A stretch of DNA of 64,000 nt from Pseudonocardia humida (lineage in GTDB: Bacteria; Actinomycetota; Actinomycetes; Mycobacteriales; Pseudonocardiaceae), in the NCBI RefSeq assembly GCF_023898865.1, contig NZ_JAGSOV010000086.1:1-64000 (forward strand). Reading direction: 5' to 3'. Position numbers and translations under genes: made by a program. The stretch's first letter is position 1. Every line of letters starts with the position of its first letter. Shown in pieces: positions 1 to 8,799 of this stretch. The notes beneath the pieces were generated by a model that was given only the letters and a program-made list of their open reading frames with translations, was not told the DNA's origin and did not search any database.

Positions 1-34
1 CCTCGGTTCTAGCGCGAACCAGGTGTGACACCGC

Positions 35-57
35 CCCGGGGGGGGGCCGCCCCCGGG
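35..57. terminator. GC-only hairpin before the first gene
   Basis: An 8-bp stem (35-42 with 50-57, CCCGGGGG against CCCCCGGG) closes a 7-base loop. A stop codon TAG lies at 10-12, so this could be the terminator of a gene entering from the left. There is no T-tract, and in such GC-rich DNA a chance stem is possible. Confidence 0.2.
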
Positions 58-96
58 CCCCCCCGACCCGGACCCGAACCGGCGAAAGGCCCGACG

Positions 97-627
97 ATGG
101 TGAACTCCGGCATGCCCAGGCGTCCGTCGCTCCGCCCCCCGCGGCTCGCCGGTGCACTGCTCGCGGCGGCCCAGTTCGGCCAGGCGCAGTGGTTCTTCGG
201 GAACCTGTACGAGGCGGTGGTGCAGATCCCGGACCGGCTGGCGCACCGGCGCGATCTGGCCGTGCCCCCGGGCGAACCCGTGACCGTCGGGTCCATGCTG
301 CGCCCCGGCAGCCCGGTCCGCTTCTACCTCCCGCTCGCCCCGGTCACCGTCGGCGCGGCGGTCGCCGCGCTGGGTGTCGGGTGGAACGGCGCTGCGGCGC
401 AGCGGCGGTGGTCGACCGCCTCGGTCGCGGGCACGCTCACCGCCGGGCTCAGCACCGCCTACATCGTCCGCGCGATCAACGTCCGGCTCTTCTTCGCCGC
501 CGAACCTCCCTCGGCCGAGGAGCGCGAGGCGCTGCTGCGCCGCTGGTACGCGCTGAACGCGATCCGGATGGCGGCCACGGCCGTGGCCTGGATCGGGGCC
601 CGACGGGCGCGGTCGAGCACTCGCTGA
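97..627 (+). CDS. DUF1772-like small membrane protein
   Basis: A 176-residue protein with about four hydrophobic segments. The pattern of an early FFGNLYEAVV segment, a central R-x-N-x-R-L motif and a late RRWYALNAIR motif resembles the DUF1772/anthrone-oxygenase-like membrane family. Members are often next to redox or secondary-metabolism genes, and here a P450 follows 100 bp downstream. ATG at 97 is chosen because the 24 codons upstream of it are only Gly/Pro-rich read-through. The family assignment rests on pattern and length only. No catalytic residues are known to me for it. Confidence 0.6.
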   Translation: MVNSGMPRRPSLRPPRLAGALLAAAQFGQAQWFFGNLYEAVVQIPDRLAHRRDLAVPPGEPVTVGSMLRPGSPVRFYLPLAPVTVGAAVAALGVGWNGAAAQRRWSTASVAGTLTAGLSTAYIVRAINVRLFFAAEPPSAEEREALLRRWYALNAIRMAATAVAWIGARRARSSTR

Positions 628-674
628 TCCCGCCCGCAGGGCCCTGGGATCGGCCCGCCCGGTGCTATCTCCAC

Positions 675-707
675 CTACTACAAGTAGTAGTGCTACGTTC
701 TGTAGCA
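675..707. promoter_or_regulatory. Twin dyads in the P450 promoter region
   Basis: Two inverted repeats lie back to back. CTACTA (675-680) pairs with TAGTAG (685-690) across 4 bases. TGCTAC (691-696) pairs with GTAGCA (702-707) across 5 bases. They end 20 bp before the P450 start and just before its ribosome site (GAGGAGG near 715-721). Paired short dyads here fit an operator for a dimeric repressor such as a TetR-type protein. No regulator gene adjoins it. Confidence 0.45.
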
Positions 708-727
708 GTTGAGCCGAGGAGGACGCT

Positions 728-1936
728 GTGGTCGCCACGCCATCCCGGTGCGGTCCGCCGCGTCGGACGATGCTGCCGGAGGGCATCGAGGGCTGGGTCG
801 TCACCCGCTACGCCGATGTCCGGGCCGTGCTGTCGGACCCGCGCTTCGTGCGCGACCCGGTGCGGGTGGCCCGGCTGCGGTCGGGCGCGGGCCTGGGCCC
901 GGTCTCCGGCGGCGGGGGGCGGGTGGCGCGGGGGGAGACGCTGCTGCACCTGGATCCGCCCGAGCACACCCGGATCCGGCGGGGGGTGAGCCCGCTGTTC
1001 TCGGCCCGCCGCACCGAGGGGCACCGATCGATGATCGACGCGTCGGCGACGACCCTGGTGGGCAGGTGCGCCGGCTCGGGGCGCGCGGACCTGGTGTGCG
1101 ACCTCGCGGTCCCGTTGGCCGTGGGGGTGCTGTGCCGGGTCGCCGGGCTGCCGTCGGGGGATCACACCCGGTTCGGGACCTGGGTGCGGACGGTCCACCG
1201 GATCGAAGGCGGCGCGGAGGCGGGGCAGCGGATCGTCGAGGCGATCGCCGCGATCGACCGGTACCTGGACGAACGGATCGCCGATGGGTCGGTCACCGGC
1301 GTCCTCGCCGAGCTCGCGGAGCTGGTGGGGCGCCCGCGCGCGTCGTCGGACCCGTCGCCGTCGGAGCCGGGGTTGACCGAGGACGAGCTGGTCGCGTTCG
1401 GTCGGGACCTGCTGGTGGGCGGGTACGAGAGCACGGCCGTCCTGATCTCGGGCGGCCTCGCGCTGCTGCTCGCCGAGCCGGCCCGCTACCAGCGGTTGCG
1501 CCGCGAGCCGGAGGCGCTCGACGCGACCGTCGAGGAGTGCCTGCGGCAGGTGGCGCCGTTCCCGCAGGTGCAGGCCCGCTATGCGACCCAGGAGATGGAC
1601 CTCGGGGGGGTGCGGATCGGGTCCGGCGAAGCCGTCATCGCCGACATCGCCGCGGCGAACCGCGACCCGGACCGCTTCCCCGATCCCGACCGGTGGAGCC
1701 CCGCCGCGTCCGCCGGCCACCTCTCCTTCGGCCACGGGACGCACCACTGCCTGGGGGCGGGGCTGGCCCGGTGGGAGGCGCGCGCCGCGATGCGGGCCGT
1801 GATCACGGGCCTCGACGACGTCCGGCTCGCCTGCTCGCCCGAGGACCTGGTGTGGGAGCCGGGCCTGTCCCCGACGCTGCGGTCGCTGCCGGTGAGGTTC
1901 ACGCCGCGGCCGATCCGCGACGGCGATGGGAGCTAG
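728..1936 (+). CDS. Cytochrome P450
   Basis: A soluble bacterial class I-type P450 of 402 residues, the usual length. Visible signatures: DPPEHTRIRR near 76-85, the I-helix region with GYEST at 232-236, the ExxR pair E270/R273, and the haem loop FGHGTHHC with cysteine ligand C341. GTG at 728 is supported by a GAGGAGG-like site 7 bases upstream. No ferredoxin or reductase gene is adjacent, so electrons must come from elsewhere. The substrate cannot be read from sequence. The usual I-helix A/G-G-x-D/E-T motif is altered to G-G-Y-E-S-T, which keeps the acid and the threonine. Confidence 0.93.
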   Translation: MVATPSRCGPPRRTMLPEGIEGWVVTRYADVRAVLSDPRFVRDPVRVARLRSGAGLGPVSGGGGRVARGETLLHLDPPEHTRIRRGVSPLFSARRTEGHRSMIDASATTLVGRCAGSGRADLVCDLAVPLAVGVLCRVAGLPSGDHTRFGTWVRTVHRIEGGAEAGQRIVEAIAAIDRYLDERIADGSVTGVLAELAELVGRPRASSDPSPSEPGLTEDELVAFGRDLLVGGYESTAVLISGGLALLLAEPARYQRLRREPEALDATVEECLRQVAPFPQVQARYATQEMDLGGVRIGSGEAVIADIAAANRDPDRFPDPDRWSPAASAGHLSFGHGTHHCLGAGLARWEARAAMRAVITGLDDVRLACSPEDLVWEPGLSPTLRSLPVRFTPRPIRDGDGS

Positions 1937-2116
1937 GCGCGGATGCCCGATCTGCTCGCGTACCCGGGACCGGTCGTCCGCCTCCTGGTGCTGGGGCTGC
2001 TGGTCCCCGAGTCCGGACCGTTCGTCGGGGCGTTCTCGCCATGCTCGCCGGAGCCGTCTCGATGAGCCCGCCCGACGTGAGCATCGTCCTCGCCGTCGCC
2101 GTGGTGATGGTCGTGC

Positions 2117-2986
2117 TCATGGTTCGTGGGTCAGCACCGCGCGGGTGTAGAGCAGGTCGAAGCCGTGGCGCTGCACGTTGCGCTGCGACCTGGAGCCGGG
2201 TTGCGTGGTGACCACGGCGACGTCGCAGCCCGCGGCGGCGAGGTCGGCCAGCCGGGCGGAGAGCAGGGCGGTCTGCACGCCGCGACGGCGGTGGGCCGGG
2301 GTGGTGGCGGCGCCGTTGAGCTGGGCGATGCCGCCGGCGGCGCGGGCGCTGGCGCCGCCGGCGACGACGCCGTCGCGACGGGCCAGGTAGCGCACGACGC
2401 CGGCGGCGGCGACGTCGCGCATGGCGTCGGCGATCGCCTGGCGCGGGAACTCCTCGTGGGAGGGGACGCCCTCGGTGTCGGGGTGGGCGAAGGCGTCCAC
2501 GACGATGTCGAGCCACGCCTCGAACTCGGCGTCGGAGCTGCGCTCGACCTCGATCCCCGGTGTCGCGGCGCCGTCGAGGCCGCCGGTGAGCTCGCGGCCC
2601 AGGACGTTCTCGAACGACACCAGGTGGTAGCCGCGGGCGGTCAGTCGGGCGCCGATCTCGGGATCGGCGAGGGTGGACAGCTCGACCTGGACGGGCGCGC
2701 CGCGCTCGGCGAAAGCGCGCTCGACCTCGGTGAGTGCGGCGTCGTCGGGTGTGCCGTCGAAGCCGAGGCCGGCGATCTTGTTGAACGGTGAACCCGGCCC
2801 CGCGTAGGTGGCGGTGCCGCCCCCGATCGGGATGGCGAACGCGGTCCGCTCACCGCGGTGGTCGCGCGCCGCGGTGGCGCTGGTGGACATGAGGTCGGTC
2901 TCGGCCCGCTCGATGCGCTGGGCGAGGGCGGTGCCGCAGAACAGCGGGTTGCGGGTCGGGGGGTGGTCGGTCACTGCGTCGGTCAC
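2117..2986 (-). CDS. GNAT family N-acetyltransferase
   Basis: A 289-residue protein with the GNAT acetyl-CoA binding motif ATTPAHRRRGVQTALL in the C-terminal third (motif A, Q/RxxGxG/A variant). The first half is less conserved and may be a second, degenerate GNAT-like or substrate-recognition part. Acetyl-CoA-dependent acetylation of an amine is expected; the substrate is unknown. Start at the first ATG (2986); a second in-frame ATG about 32 codons later cannot be excluded. It stands alone between the P450 and the reductase. Confidence 0.8.
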   Translation of the reverse strand: MTDAVTDHPPTRNPLFCGTALAQRIERAETDLMSTSATAARDHRGERTAFAIPIGGGTATYAGPGSPFNKIAGLGFDGTPDDAALTEVERAFAERGAPVQVELSTLADPEIGARLTARGYHLVSFENVLGRELTGGLDGAATPGIEVERSSDAEFEAWLDIVVDAFAHPDTEGVPSHEEFPRQAIADAMRDVAAAGVVRYLARRDGVVAGGASARAAGGIAQLNGAATTPAHRRRGVQTALLSARLADLAAAGCDVAVVTTQPGSRSQRNVQRHGFDLLYTRAVLTHEP

Positions 2987-3082
2987 TCCGTCACCGTGTC
3001 GTCGACGGGGGAGCCTGTCGACCGGTTACCGGGCACAGGCCCGCGCGCCCGGTCCATGGAGGTCTCCGACGTCCGAGCGCGG

Positions 3083-3640
3083 TCACCCGGGCTGGTCGGC
3101 CACGCGCGGCCGGTAGGAGAGCAGGACCACCCCTGAGCCGAGGGTCCGCGTGCCGAGGAGCTCCAGGCGCGTGTTCGTGCCCTCGCTGAGCAGCGTGTCG
3201 CCGAGCGCGCCCACGCCGGCGAACTGCGGGTTCACCCACAGGTGCAGCTCGTCGAGCAGGCCGTGGTTGATCAGCGTGTGGGACACCGGTCCGAACCCGT
3301 GCATCAGGACGTCGCCGGACTCCGCCCGCAGCTTCGCGACCGCCTCGACCAGGTCGTCGGCGATGATCCGCGTGTTGGCCCAGTCGGCGGTGCGCAGGGT
3401 GGTGGAGGCGACGTACTTCCGCATTGAGTTGATCTTGTCGGCGTACCGGCCGGTGCGCTGCGGCCAGGCGCCGGCGTAGATCTCGTAGGTCGTGCGGCCC
3501 ATCAGCAGGGCCTCCGCGGCCTGCAGCTGCTCGTCGGAGATCCGGTCGTGCTCGTCGTCGACGTAGTCGAAGTGCCAGGCCGGCATGTGGTTGATGACCC
3601 CGTCGACGCTGACGAAGGTGGAGTTGATGATCTTGCCCAT
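3083..3640 (-). CDS. Dihydrofolate-reductase-fold protein (RibD C-terminal type)
   Basis: A 185-residue protein that starts MGKIINSTFVSVDGVI, the typical opening of YyaP/YwjB-like RibD_C domain proteins. MGRTTYE and the late TLLSEGTNTRLELL/GVVLLSYRPR strands match that family. These are NADPH-dependent DHFR-fold reductases of mostly unknown substrate. It is divergent from the SARP regulator with a 108-bp gap, so it could be controlled by it. Confidence 0.85.
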   Translation of the reverse strand: MGKIINSTFVSVDGVINHMPAWHFDYVDDEHDRISDEQLQAAEALLMGRTTYEIYAGAWPQRTGRYADKINSMRKYVASTTLRTADWANTRIIADDLVEAVAKLRAESGDVLMHGFGPVSHTLINHGLLDELHLWVNPQFAGVGALGDTLLSEGTNTRLELLGTRTLGSGVVLLSYRPRVADQPG

Positions 3641-3700
3641 GGTGTTCCCCCCGGGTCGGTGCGGTGTGGCGGATCAGCCGGGCACACCGTGCCGGGGAGC

Positions 3701-3748
3701 GTTGACGGTTTGTTGACGGTCCGCGCCGCGGGCGGGCTATCGTGCCGC
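3701..3748 (+). promoter_or_regulatory. SARP-type direct repeat and leaderless promoter
   Basis: GTTGACGGT occurs twice, at 3701-3709 and 3712-3720, a direct repeat with an 11-bp period. SARP regulators bind direct repeats with this spacing. The second copy contains TTGACG (3713-3718) as a possible -35. TATCGT at 3738-3743 is a good actinobacterial -10, and the start codon follows after 5 bases, so the transcript is probably leaderless. Autoregulation is inferred, not shown. Confidence 0.5.
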
Positions 3749-6700
3749 ATGCTCTTCGGGGTGCTGGGCCCCGTGGCGGTGTGGACGGCCGACGGCGACC
3801 CGGTCCCGGTCCCCGGCCGCAAGGTCCGCGCGCTGCTCGCCGCGCTGCTCGTGCACGAGGGACGGGCGGTGGGCGCGGACCGCCTGGTCGACGACCTGTG
3901 GGGCGAGGAGCTGCCCGCCAACCCGGCTGGCTCGCTGTCGGGGAAGGTCAGCCAGCTGCGCCGGGCGCTGGCCGCGGCGCAGCCCGGGGCGAGGCGCCTG
4001 GTGGCGTCCCCGCCCCCCGGCTACCGCCTGCTGCTCGACGCCGACGCGCTGGACGCCCACCGCTTCCGGGCGCTGACCGCGCGAGCCCGCGGGACCGCGG
4101 ACCCGCGGTCCAGGGCCGCGCTGCTGTCCGACGCGCTCGCGCTGTGGCGGGGCCCGGCCTTCGCCGACTTCGCAGGCGAGCCGTCCGTCCAGGTCGCCGC
4201 GGCCCGGCTGGACGAGGAGCGGGTGACCGCGCTGGAGGACCACGCCGAGGCGCGGCTGGGCGCGGGCGAGCACCGGGAGCTGGTCGCCGAGCTGGCCGAG
4301 CTGGTGGCCGCGCACCCGCTGCGGGAGCGGCTGCACGGGCTGCACATGCGCGCCCTGCACCTGTCCGGGCGCTCACCCGAGGCGCTGGCCAACTACGCGG
4401 CGGTGCGCGCCCGACTGGTTGCCGAGCTCGGCGTCGACCCGGGCCCCGACCTGGCGGCCCTGCACCGCGCGATCCTCGCCGGGAACCCCGCCCCCGATCC
4501 CGCCCCGCCCAGCCGCCCGCGCAGCAACCTGCCCGCCCCGATCACCGACCTGGTCGGCCGCGACGAGGACGTGCGCGGGGTGCGGGCGCGGCTGGCGTCC
4601 GCCCGGCTGGTCACGCTGACCGGCCCGGGCGGGGTGGGCAAGACGCGGCTGGCGGTGGCCGCGGCCGAGGGCCTGGTCGACGGGTTCGACGACGGCGTCC
4701 GGCTCGCCGAGCTGGGCTCGCTGTCGCCGGGGTCGGCCGGGGGCGCGGCCAAGGTGGTGTCCGCGGCCCTCGACGTCCGGGACGTGGCGGGCGTGCCCCC
4801 GGCCCAACGGCTCGCCGACGCGCTGCGCACCAGGCAGCTGCTGCTGGTGCTCGACAACTGCGAGCACGTCGTCGACGAGGTGGCCGAGCTCGCCGCGCGG
4901 CTGCTGCGGGCGGCGCCGCGGCTGCGGATCCTGGCGACCAGCCGGGAGCCGCTCGGGCTGCGGGGCGAGGTGGTGTGCGGCGTCGCTCCGCTGGAGGTGC
5001 CCGCGGCCCTCGCGGCGGCCGATCCGGCGGCGCTCGCCCAGGTGCCGGCGGTGCAGCTGTTCGTGGCCAGGGCGTCGGCCGCGGCACCGGACTTCGTCCT
5101 CGACCGCGGCACCGCCGAGGCGGTGGCGGCGCTCTGCCGCCGGCTCGACGGGCTGCCGCTGGCGTTGGAGCTGGCCGCCACACGCGTCCGGGCGCTGGGG
5201 GTCCACCAGCTGGTCGACCGCCTGGACGACCGGTTCCGGCTGCTGGCGGCCGGTCACCGGGACGCCCCCGCCCGCCAGCGGACCCTGCACGCGGTGATCG
5301 GGTGGAGCTGGGAGCTGCTCACCGGGCCCGAGCGTATCGTGCTGCGGCGGCTGGCGGTGCACGCCGACGGGTGCACCCTCGAGGCCGCCGAGCAGGTGAG
5401 CGCAGCGGACGACACCGAGGGCGGCGTGGACGTCGCCGGCGTGCTGGTGCGCCTCGTCGACCGCTCGCTCGTCGCCGTCGTGCCCGGCGCCGACGGTCCG
5501 CGCTACCGGCTGCTGGAGTCGGTGGCCGCCTACTGCCTCGACCGGCTCGCCGACGCGGCGGAGACCGAGCGGGTCCGCGACCGGCACGGCCGCTACTACG
5601 CGCAGCTGGCCGAGCGGGCCGAGCAGGGCCTGTACGGACCCGACCAGCGGCGGTGGCTGCACCGCCTGGACGCCGAGACGGCCAACCTGCGCGGCGCGCT
5701 CGACCGCGCCACCGCGGGCGGTGACGGGGAGCTGGCCCTCCGCCTCGTCGTCGCCCTGACCTGGTACTGGTTCCTGCGGGGTCGGCTCGTCGAGGCCGCC
5801 GACCGGCTCGGCGCCGCCACCGAGCTCGACGCGGCTGGCTTCGACACGGCAGCGCCGGCGGCCCTGCGGGCCCGGGCGGCCGCTTGGCGGGCGGGTGTGC
5901 GGCTCCTGCTGGGCGAGCGGCCCGACCCGGCGACCGTCCCGCTGTGGGAACAGCTCGACGACCCGGCCGCGCGGGGGCGGGCCGAGTGGTTCGTGGCCCA
6001 CGCCGAGATCGACTTCGGCGACGTCCTCGCCGTCGAGAAGCGCCTCGACCGCGCCCTGGCCGCGTGCGAGGACGCCGGGGACCGCTGGGGGGTCGCGGCG
6101 GTGCTGAGCACCCGCGCGCGGATCGGGCACGTCGTCGACGACCTGGCGGCCATCGAGCGGGACGGCGAGCGCAGCGCCGCGCTGTTCCGGGACCTCGGCG
6201 AGCGGTGGGGCCAGCTGCAGGCGAGCGCGCGGCTCGGCGGGCTGGCCGAGGAGCGCGGCGACTACGACCAGGCGAGCCGGCTGCTGCGCGACGGGCTGCG
6301 GATGGCCGAGGAGCTCGGGCTGTGGCCCGACGTCGCGGCCCGGCTGGCCGGGCTGGCGTGGATCGCGGTGCAGCAGCAGGACTACGACCAGGCGTGCGAC
6401 CTGGCCCAGCGGGCCCACCGCCTGGCCGACGAGCAGGGGTACCGGATCGTCGCCACCCTCGCCGAGATCTGCCTGGCGTTCGCCAGCCGCCGCCGCGGCG
6501 ACCTCGACCGCGCAGCGCAGCACCTGACCGGGCTCCTGCAGGCCGCCGGGCCGCGGCCGCCGGGCGCGCCCCCGCCGCTGCACCTGTCCCTGGTGCTGAC
6601 CGAGCTCGGCTTCCTCGCCGAGCAGCGCGGCCGGTGGGCCGAGGCCAGGCGCCGGCACCTGGACGCGTTCGCCGCCGCCCGCGCGCTCGGCGACCGCGGG

Positions 6701-6940
6701 GTGGCGATCGCGCTGGAGGGCCTGGCCGGGGCGGCGCGGCGGCACCGGACGTCGGCCCGCCTGCTCGGCGCCGCCGACGCCGTCCGCCGGGCGATCTCGG
6801 TCCCGGCCGGGCCCGCCGAGCGCGTCGAGATCGACCGGATCGCCGCGCGTGCCCGTCGCGCGCTGGGCGAGCCCACCTTCACCGCCGCCTACGCGCACGG
6901 GGCCACGCTGGTACCGGAGGAAGCCGCCGCCCTCGCGTGA
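3749..6940 (+). CDS. SARP/AfsR-type regulator with BTAD, NB-ARC and TPR-like domains
   Basis: A 1063-residue regulator. An OmpR-like winged helix (about 1-95) is followed by a bacterial transcription activation domain (about 95-245, with HPLRERLHGLHMRAL). An NB-ARC/STAND ATPase comes next, with Walker A GPGGVGKT near 290-297 and Walker B LLLVLDNCEH near 362-372, then a long alpha-helical TPR-like tail to the end. Such proteins activate secondary-metabolism genes. ATG at 3749 is chosen because the winged helix begins at once and a -10 box sits 5 bases upstream. No biosynthetic cluster follows it, so the target is open; the divergent reductase is the nearest candidate. Confidence 0.92.
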   Translation: MLFGVLGPVAVWTADGDPVPVPGRKVRALLAALLVHEGRAVGADRLVDDLWGEELPANPAGSLSGKVSQLRRALAAAQPGARRLVASPPPGYRLLLDADALDAHRFRALTARARGTADPRSRAALLSDALALWRGPAFADFAGEPSVQVAAARLDEERVTALEDHAEARLGAGEHRELVAELAELVAAHPLRERLHGLHMRALHLSGRSPEALANYAAVRARLVAELGVDPGPDLAALHRAILAGNPAPDPAPPSRPRSNLPAPITDLVGRDEDVRGVRARLASARLVTLTGPGGVGKTRLAVAAAEGLVDGFDDGVRLAELGSLSPGSAGGAAKVVSAALDVRDVAGVPPAQRLADALRTRQLLLVLDNCEHVVDEVAELAARLLRAAPRLRILATSREPLGLRGEVVCGVAPLEVPAALAAADPAALAQVPAVQLFVARASAAAPDFVLDRGTAEAVAALCRRLDGLPLALELAATRVRALGVHQLVDRLDDRFRLLAAGHRDAPARQRTLHAVIGWSWELLTGPERIVLRRLAVHADGCTLEAAEQVSAADDTEGGVDVAGVLVRLVDRSLVAVVPGADGPRYRLLESVAAYCLDRLADAAETERVRDRHGRYYAQLAERAEQGLYGPDQRRWLHRLDAETANLRGALDRATAGGDGELALRLVVALTWYWFLRGRLVEAADRLGAATELDAAGFDTAAPAALRARAAAWRAGVRLLLGERPDPATVPLWEQLDDPAARGRAEWFVAHAEIDFGDVLAVEKRLDRALAACEDAGDRWGVAAVLSTRARIGHVVDDLAAIERDGERSAALFRDLGERWGQLQASARLGGLAEERGDYDQASRLLRDGLRMAEELGLWPDVAARLAGLAWIAVQQQDYDQACDLAQRAHRLADEQGYRIVATLAEICLAFASRRRGDLDRAAQHLTGLLQAAGPRPPGAPPPLHLSLVLTELGFLAEQRGRWAEARRRHLDAFAAARALGDRGVAIALEGLAGAARRHRTSARLLGAADAVRRAISVPAGPAERVEIDRIAARARRALGEPTFTAAYAHGATLVPEEAAALA

Positions 6941-7519
6941 ACCACAGCTCAGCCTGCATGCCGTCGAGCACGAGTTCGGTGCGGTCGATCTCGTCGTCGA
7001 CAGTGCGCCGTAGACCGTGGCACAACGCCGCAAACCGCGTGACATGAGCGAGGTGGGCTCCGGTTGAGCTCGGGCCCCCGGACACCTGATGACTGGTCAG
7101 GTCCCGAGCGCATTTTGCTCGGCGGCGGAGCGGCATCGTCGAGCTGCCGTCGATCGGGCGTCCATGCGAGCGAACCTCTGCTGTCGCAGTGGTCGGGTTC
7201 GGCCCGAGGAGCGCACCTGTGTAGCGGTGCTACACGACGCCCTCCGTGCGGCGGCTGGCACTCCTGTGGCCTCCGGACGATCGGCCCTGCGGCCGTTTGA
7301 CCAGATATCCGGCACCGGTGAGCTACTGGCGGAGGTGGAGCACGGCCGCTTCAACGCCAGCGTCTGCTCAGCGGCTGGCGGTCAGGTTTGCGCGCGTACA
7401 CCGGCCGCTCCCTGCCCCCGCACATGGAGCCGTGGAAGGAGCCGTCGAGGAGTACCGGACGTACGAGCGCGATGATCGCGGACCTGCCCGCCGCTCTGAA
7501 GCAAGTGGGCTACGGGGCG
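6941..7519. other. Gene-poor stretch between regulator and TerY-P-like island
   Basis: About 580 bases with no reading frame I trust. It contains two adjacent stems that could stop transcription of the SARP gene: CCTGA/TCAGG at 7085-7101 and CCGAGC/GCTCGG at 7104-7122. It also holds a perfect inverted repeat at 7219-7235. Short frames here have poor third-position bias, which suggests decayed DNA at the edge of an acquired island. Confidence 0.5.
7219..7235. repeat. Perfect inverted repeat GTGTAGC/GCTACAC
   Basis: GTGTAGC (7219-7225) and GCTACAC (7229-7235) are perfectly complementary around GGT. The arm resembles the GTAGCA/TGCTAC arms of the dyad in front of the P450 at 691-707, but in the opposite sense. 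It may be an operator or a relic of a regulatory region. No start codon with a good gene follows. Confidence 0.35.
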
Positions 7520-8782
7520 TCATAGCTTGCGGCGCAGCACCGGTAACGCACAGGCGAAGACGACGATTGCGGTGATCACCCCCACGGGCCCAGTCGGCCC
7601 TCGGTTCGCGGCGACGATGACCTCAAGAAGCAGTGCGAACGCCAGCGCGACCACCCCGGCCAACGCCACGGCGGCTGCGCTGACGGGCTTGTCCAGTGTG
7701 GACGGCGTGGCAGTCGCCGGGGTCGCCGGCCCGGCCTTCTGCTCCGGATCGGCGGCCGGTTTCTTCTCGCGCACGCCTGCGAACGTCTTCTCTTCGGCTG
7801 CGTCGGTGGGGCGCACGGCCTCGTCGTCGTAGAACCTGAGATCAGGGTTGGCCGACAGTGTGAAGATGTGGCGCGTTGTCGCGGTGACGCGCTCTGGACG
7901 CAGGAACGCCTCCAGGTCGCCGTCGGGCTTCCACTCGGGGTGGCAGGCCGTGCGCAGCCGTCGGACAGCGTGTTCGATCGCCGGTTCACGGATCTCGTCG
8001 AGCAGGTCCCAGGTCGGCGTATCACCGGGGTTCTCGAGATCCTTGCGGGTGAATAGGATACCCTCGTTATTGCGCCAGGCGTCCGGCCGCTGCGAGAGCG
8101 CCAGCAACCCGGTGTAGATGACCAGCGAGGGAAAGGTGTCCATCCACCGGCCCCAGGTGCGGCCCACGTGCTGGTAGTTGGGGTGGCCCGTCTCCTTCGG
8201 CCTGCGGAAGTCCCCAGCGTCGAAGGCGGCTATCCAGGACCCGTCGAAGTCGACGAGCCGCAGTGACCCCGAGGGCTCGACGAGCACGTTGCCATGTTGC
8301 AGGTCGCCGTGCGCGAAATCGGAGGTCTGCACCTGGTGGACTCGTGCGCGCCAGCCCGCTGCGAGCGACTGCAGCGCGGTGGAGTCCCGGCTCGTCAGGG
8401 CGCCGACGTGCTGGTCGAGGCGAGCGCCTTCGATCCAGTCCATCAGGACCATTGGCCATCGCCGCCCTTTTACCGCGACGGCGTTATCCACCCAGGCTGT
8501 GCGAGACACCCAGTCCTGCATGCGGTGCGCGACGAAGTGGCGATCAAGTGCCGTGTAGCGCGGCTTTTCCGACACGTTTTTCTGGATGAAGAAGCGAAGC
8601 GCCTGGTCGCAATCACCAACCTTTGCCCGGAAAACGACCGCCGCGTTGCCCGAGACCGGCAAGGGAGTTCCCCACCTCGGGTGCAATGTGAAATCCGCCC
8701 GCTGCAGCAGTGGGTCCGAGAACGCCTTCTGGGGATCACACAAGGCATCGACGTAGGCGCTGCTGTCGGGAAAGTCGGTCAT
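7520..8782 (-). CDS. Kinase-like protein of TerY-P triad with C-terminal membrane segments
   Basis: A 420-residue protein with a protein-kinase-like fold. The catalytic loop HGDLQHGN lies at 158-165 and the metal-binding DFD at 178-180. The usual beta-3 lysine is an arginine in QALRFFI (about residue 63), a substitution I recall as common in kinases paired with TerY-type vWA proteins. A charged linker (about 330-370) leads to two hydrophobic segments near the C-terminus (about 372-395 and 400-415), so it is probably bound to the cytoplasmic membrane. It is the last gene of a six-gene run and starts 17 bp after the phosphatase gene. It probably phosphorylates a partner of the vWA system; the target is unknown. 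Confidence 0.8.
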   Translation of the reverse strand: MTDFPDSSAYVDALCDPQKAFSDPLLQRADFTLHPRWGTPLPVSGNAAVVFRAKVGDCDQALRFFIQKNVSEKPRYTALDRHFVAHRMQDWVSRTAWVDNAVAVKGRRWPMVLMDWIEGARLDQHVGALTSRDSTALQSLAAGWRARVHQVQTSDFAHGDLQHGNVLVEPSGSLRLVDFDGSWIAAFDAGDFRRPKETGHPNYQHVGRTWGRWMDTFPSLVIYTGLLALSQRPDAWRNNEGILFTRKDLENPGDTPTWDLLDEIREPAIEHAVRRLRTACHPEWKPDGDLEAFLRPERVTATTRHIFTLSANPDLRFYDDEAVRPTDAAEEKTFAGVREKKPAADPEQKAGPATPATATPSTLDKPVSAAAVALAGVVALAFALLLEVIVAANRGPTGPVGVITAIVVFACALPVLRRKL

Positions 8783-8799
8783 CGTCTGCCTCTATTCGG

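Noticed and set aside
1943-2116. Two tiny overlapping hydrophobic frames (40 codons from ATG 1943, and ATG 2062 overlapping its stop) between P450 and GNAT genes
   Set aside because: Neither has a ribosome site or family match, and the second runs into the antisense of the GNAT gene. The hydrophobic look is common in GC-rich random frames.
4373-7045. Very long antisense frame opposite the SARP gene, and similar long antisense frames at 21162-23276, 26415-30227, 32031-37421 and 56164-60252
   Set aside because: They are read-through products of extreme GC bias (Arg/Gly/Pro/Ala-rich, no motifs), while the opposite strand has clear domains. Only sub-parts in the correct frame were kept as genes.
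7376-7525. A frame reading LRAYTGRSLPPHM and ending ALKQVGYGAS, slightly like the end of an NRPS adenylation domain
   Set aside because: Only about a dozen residues resemble it, no start or further domain fits, and it overlaps the end of the kinase-like gene.
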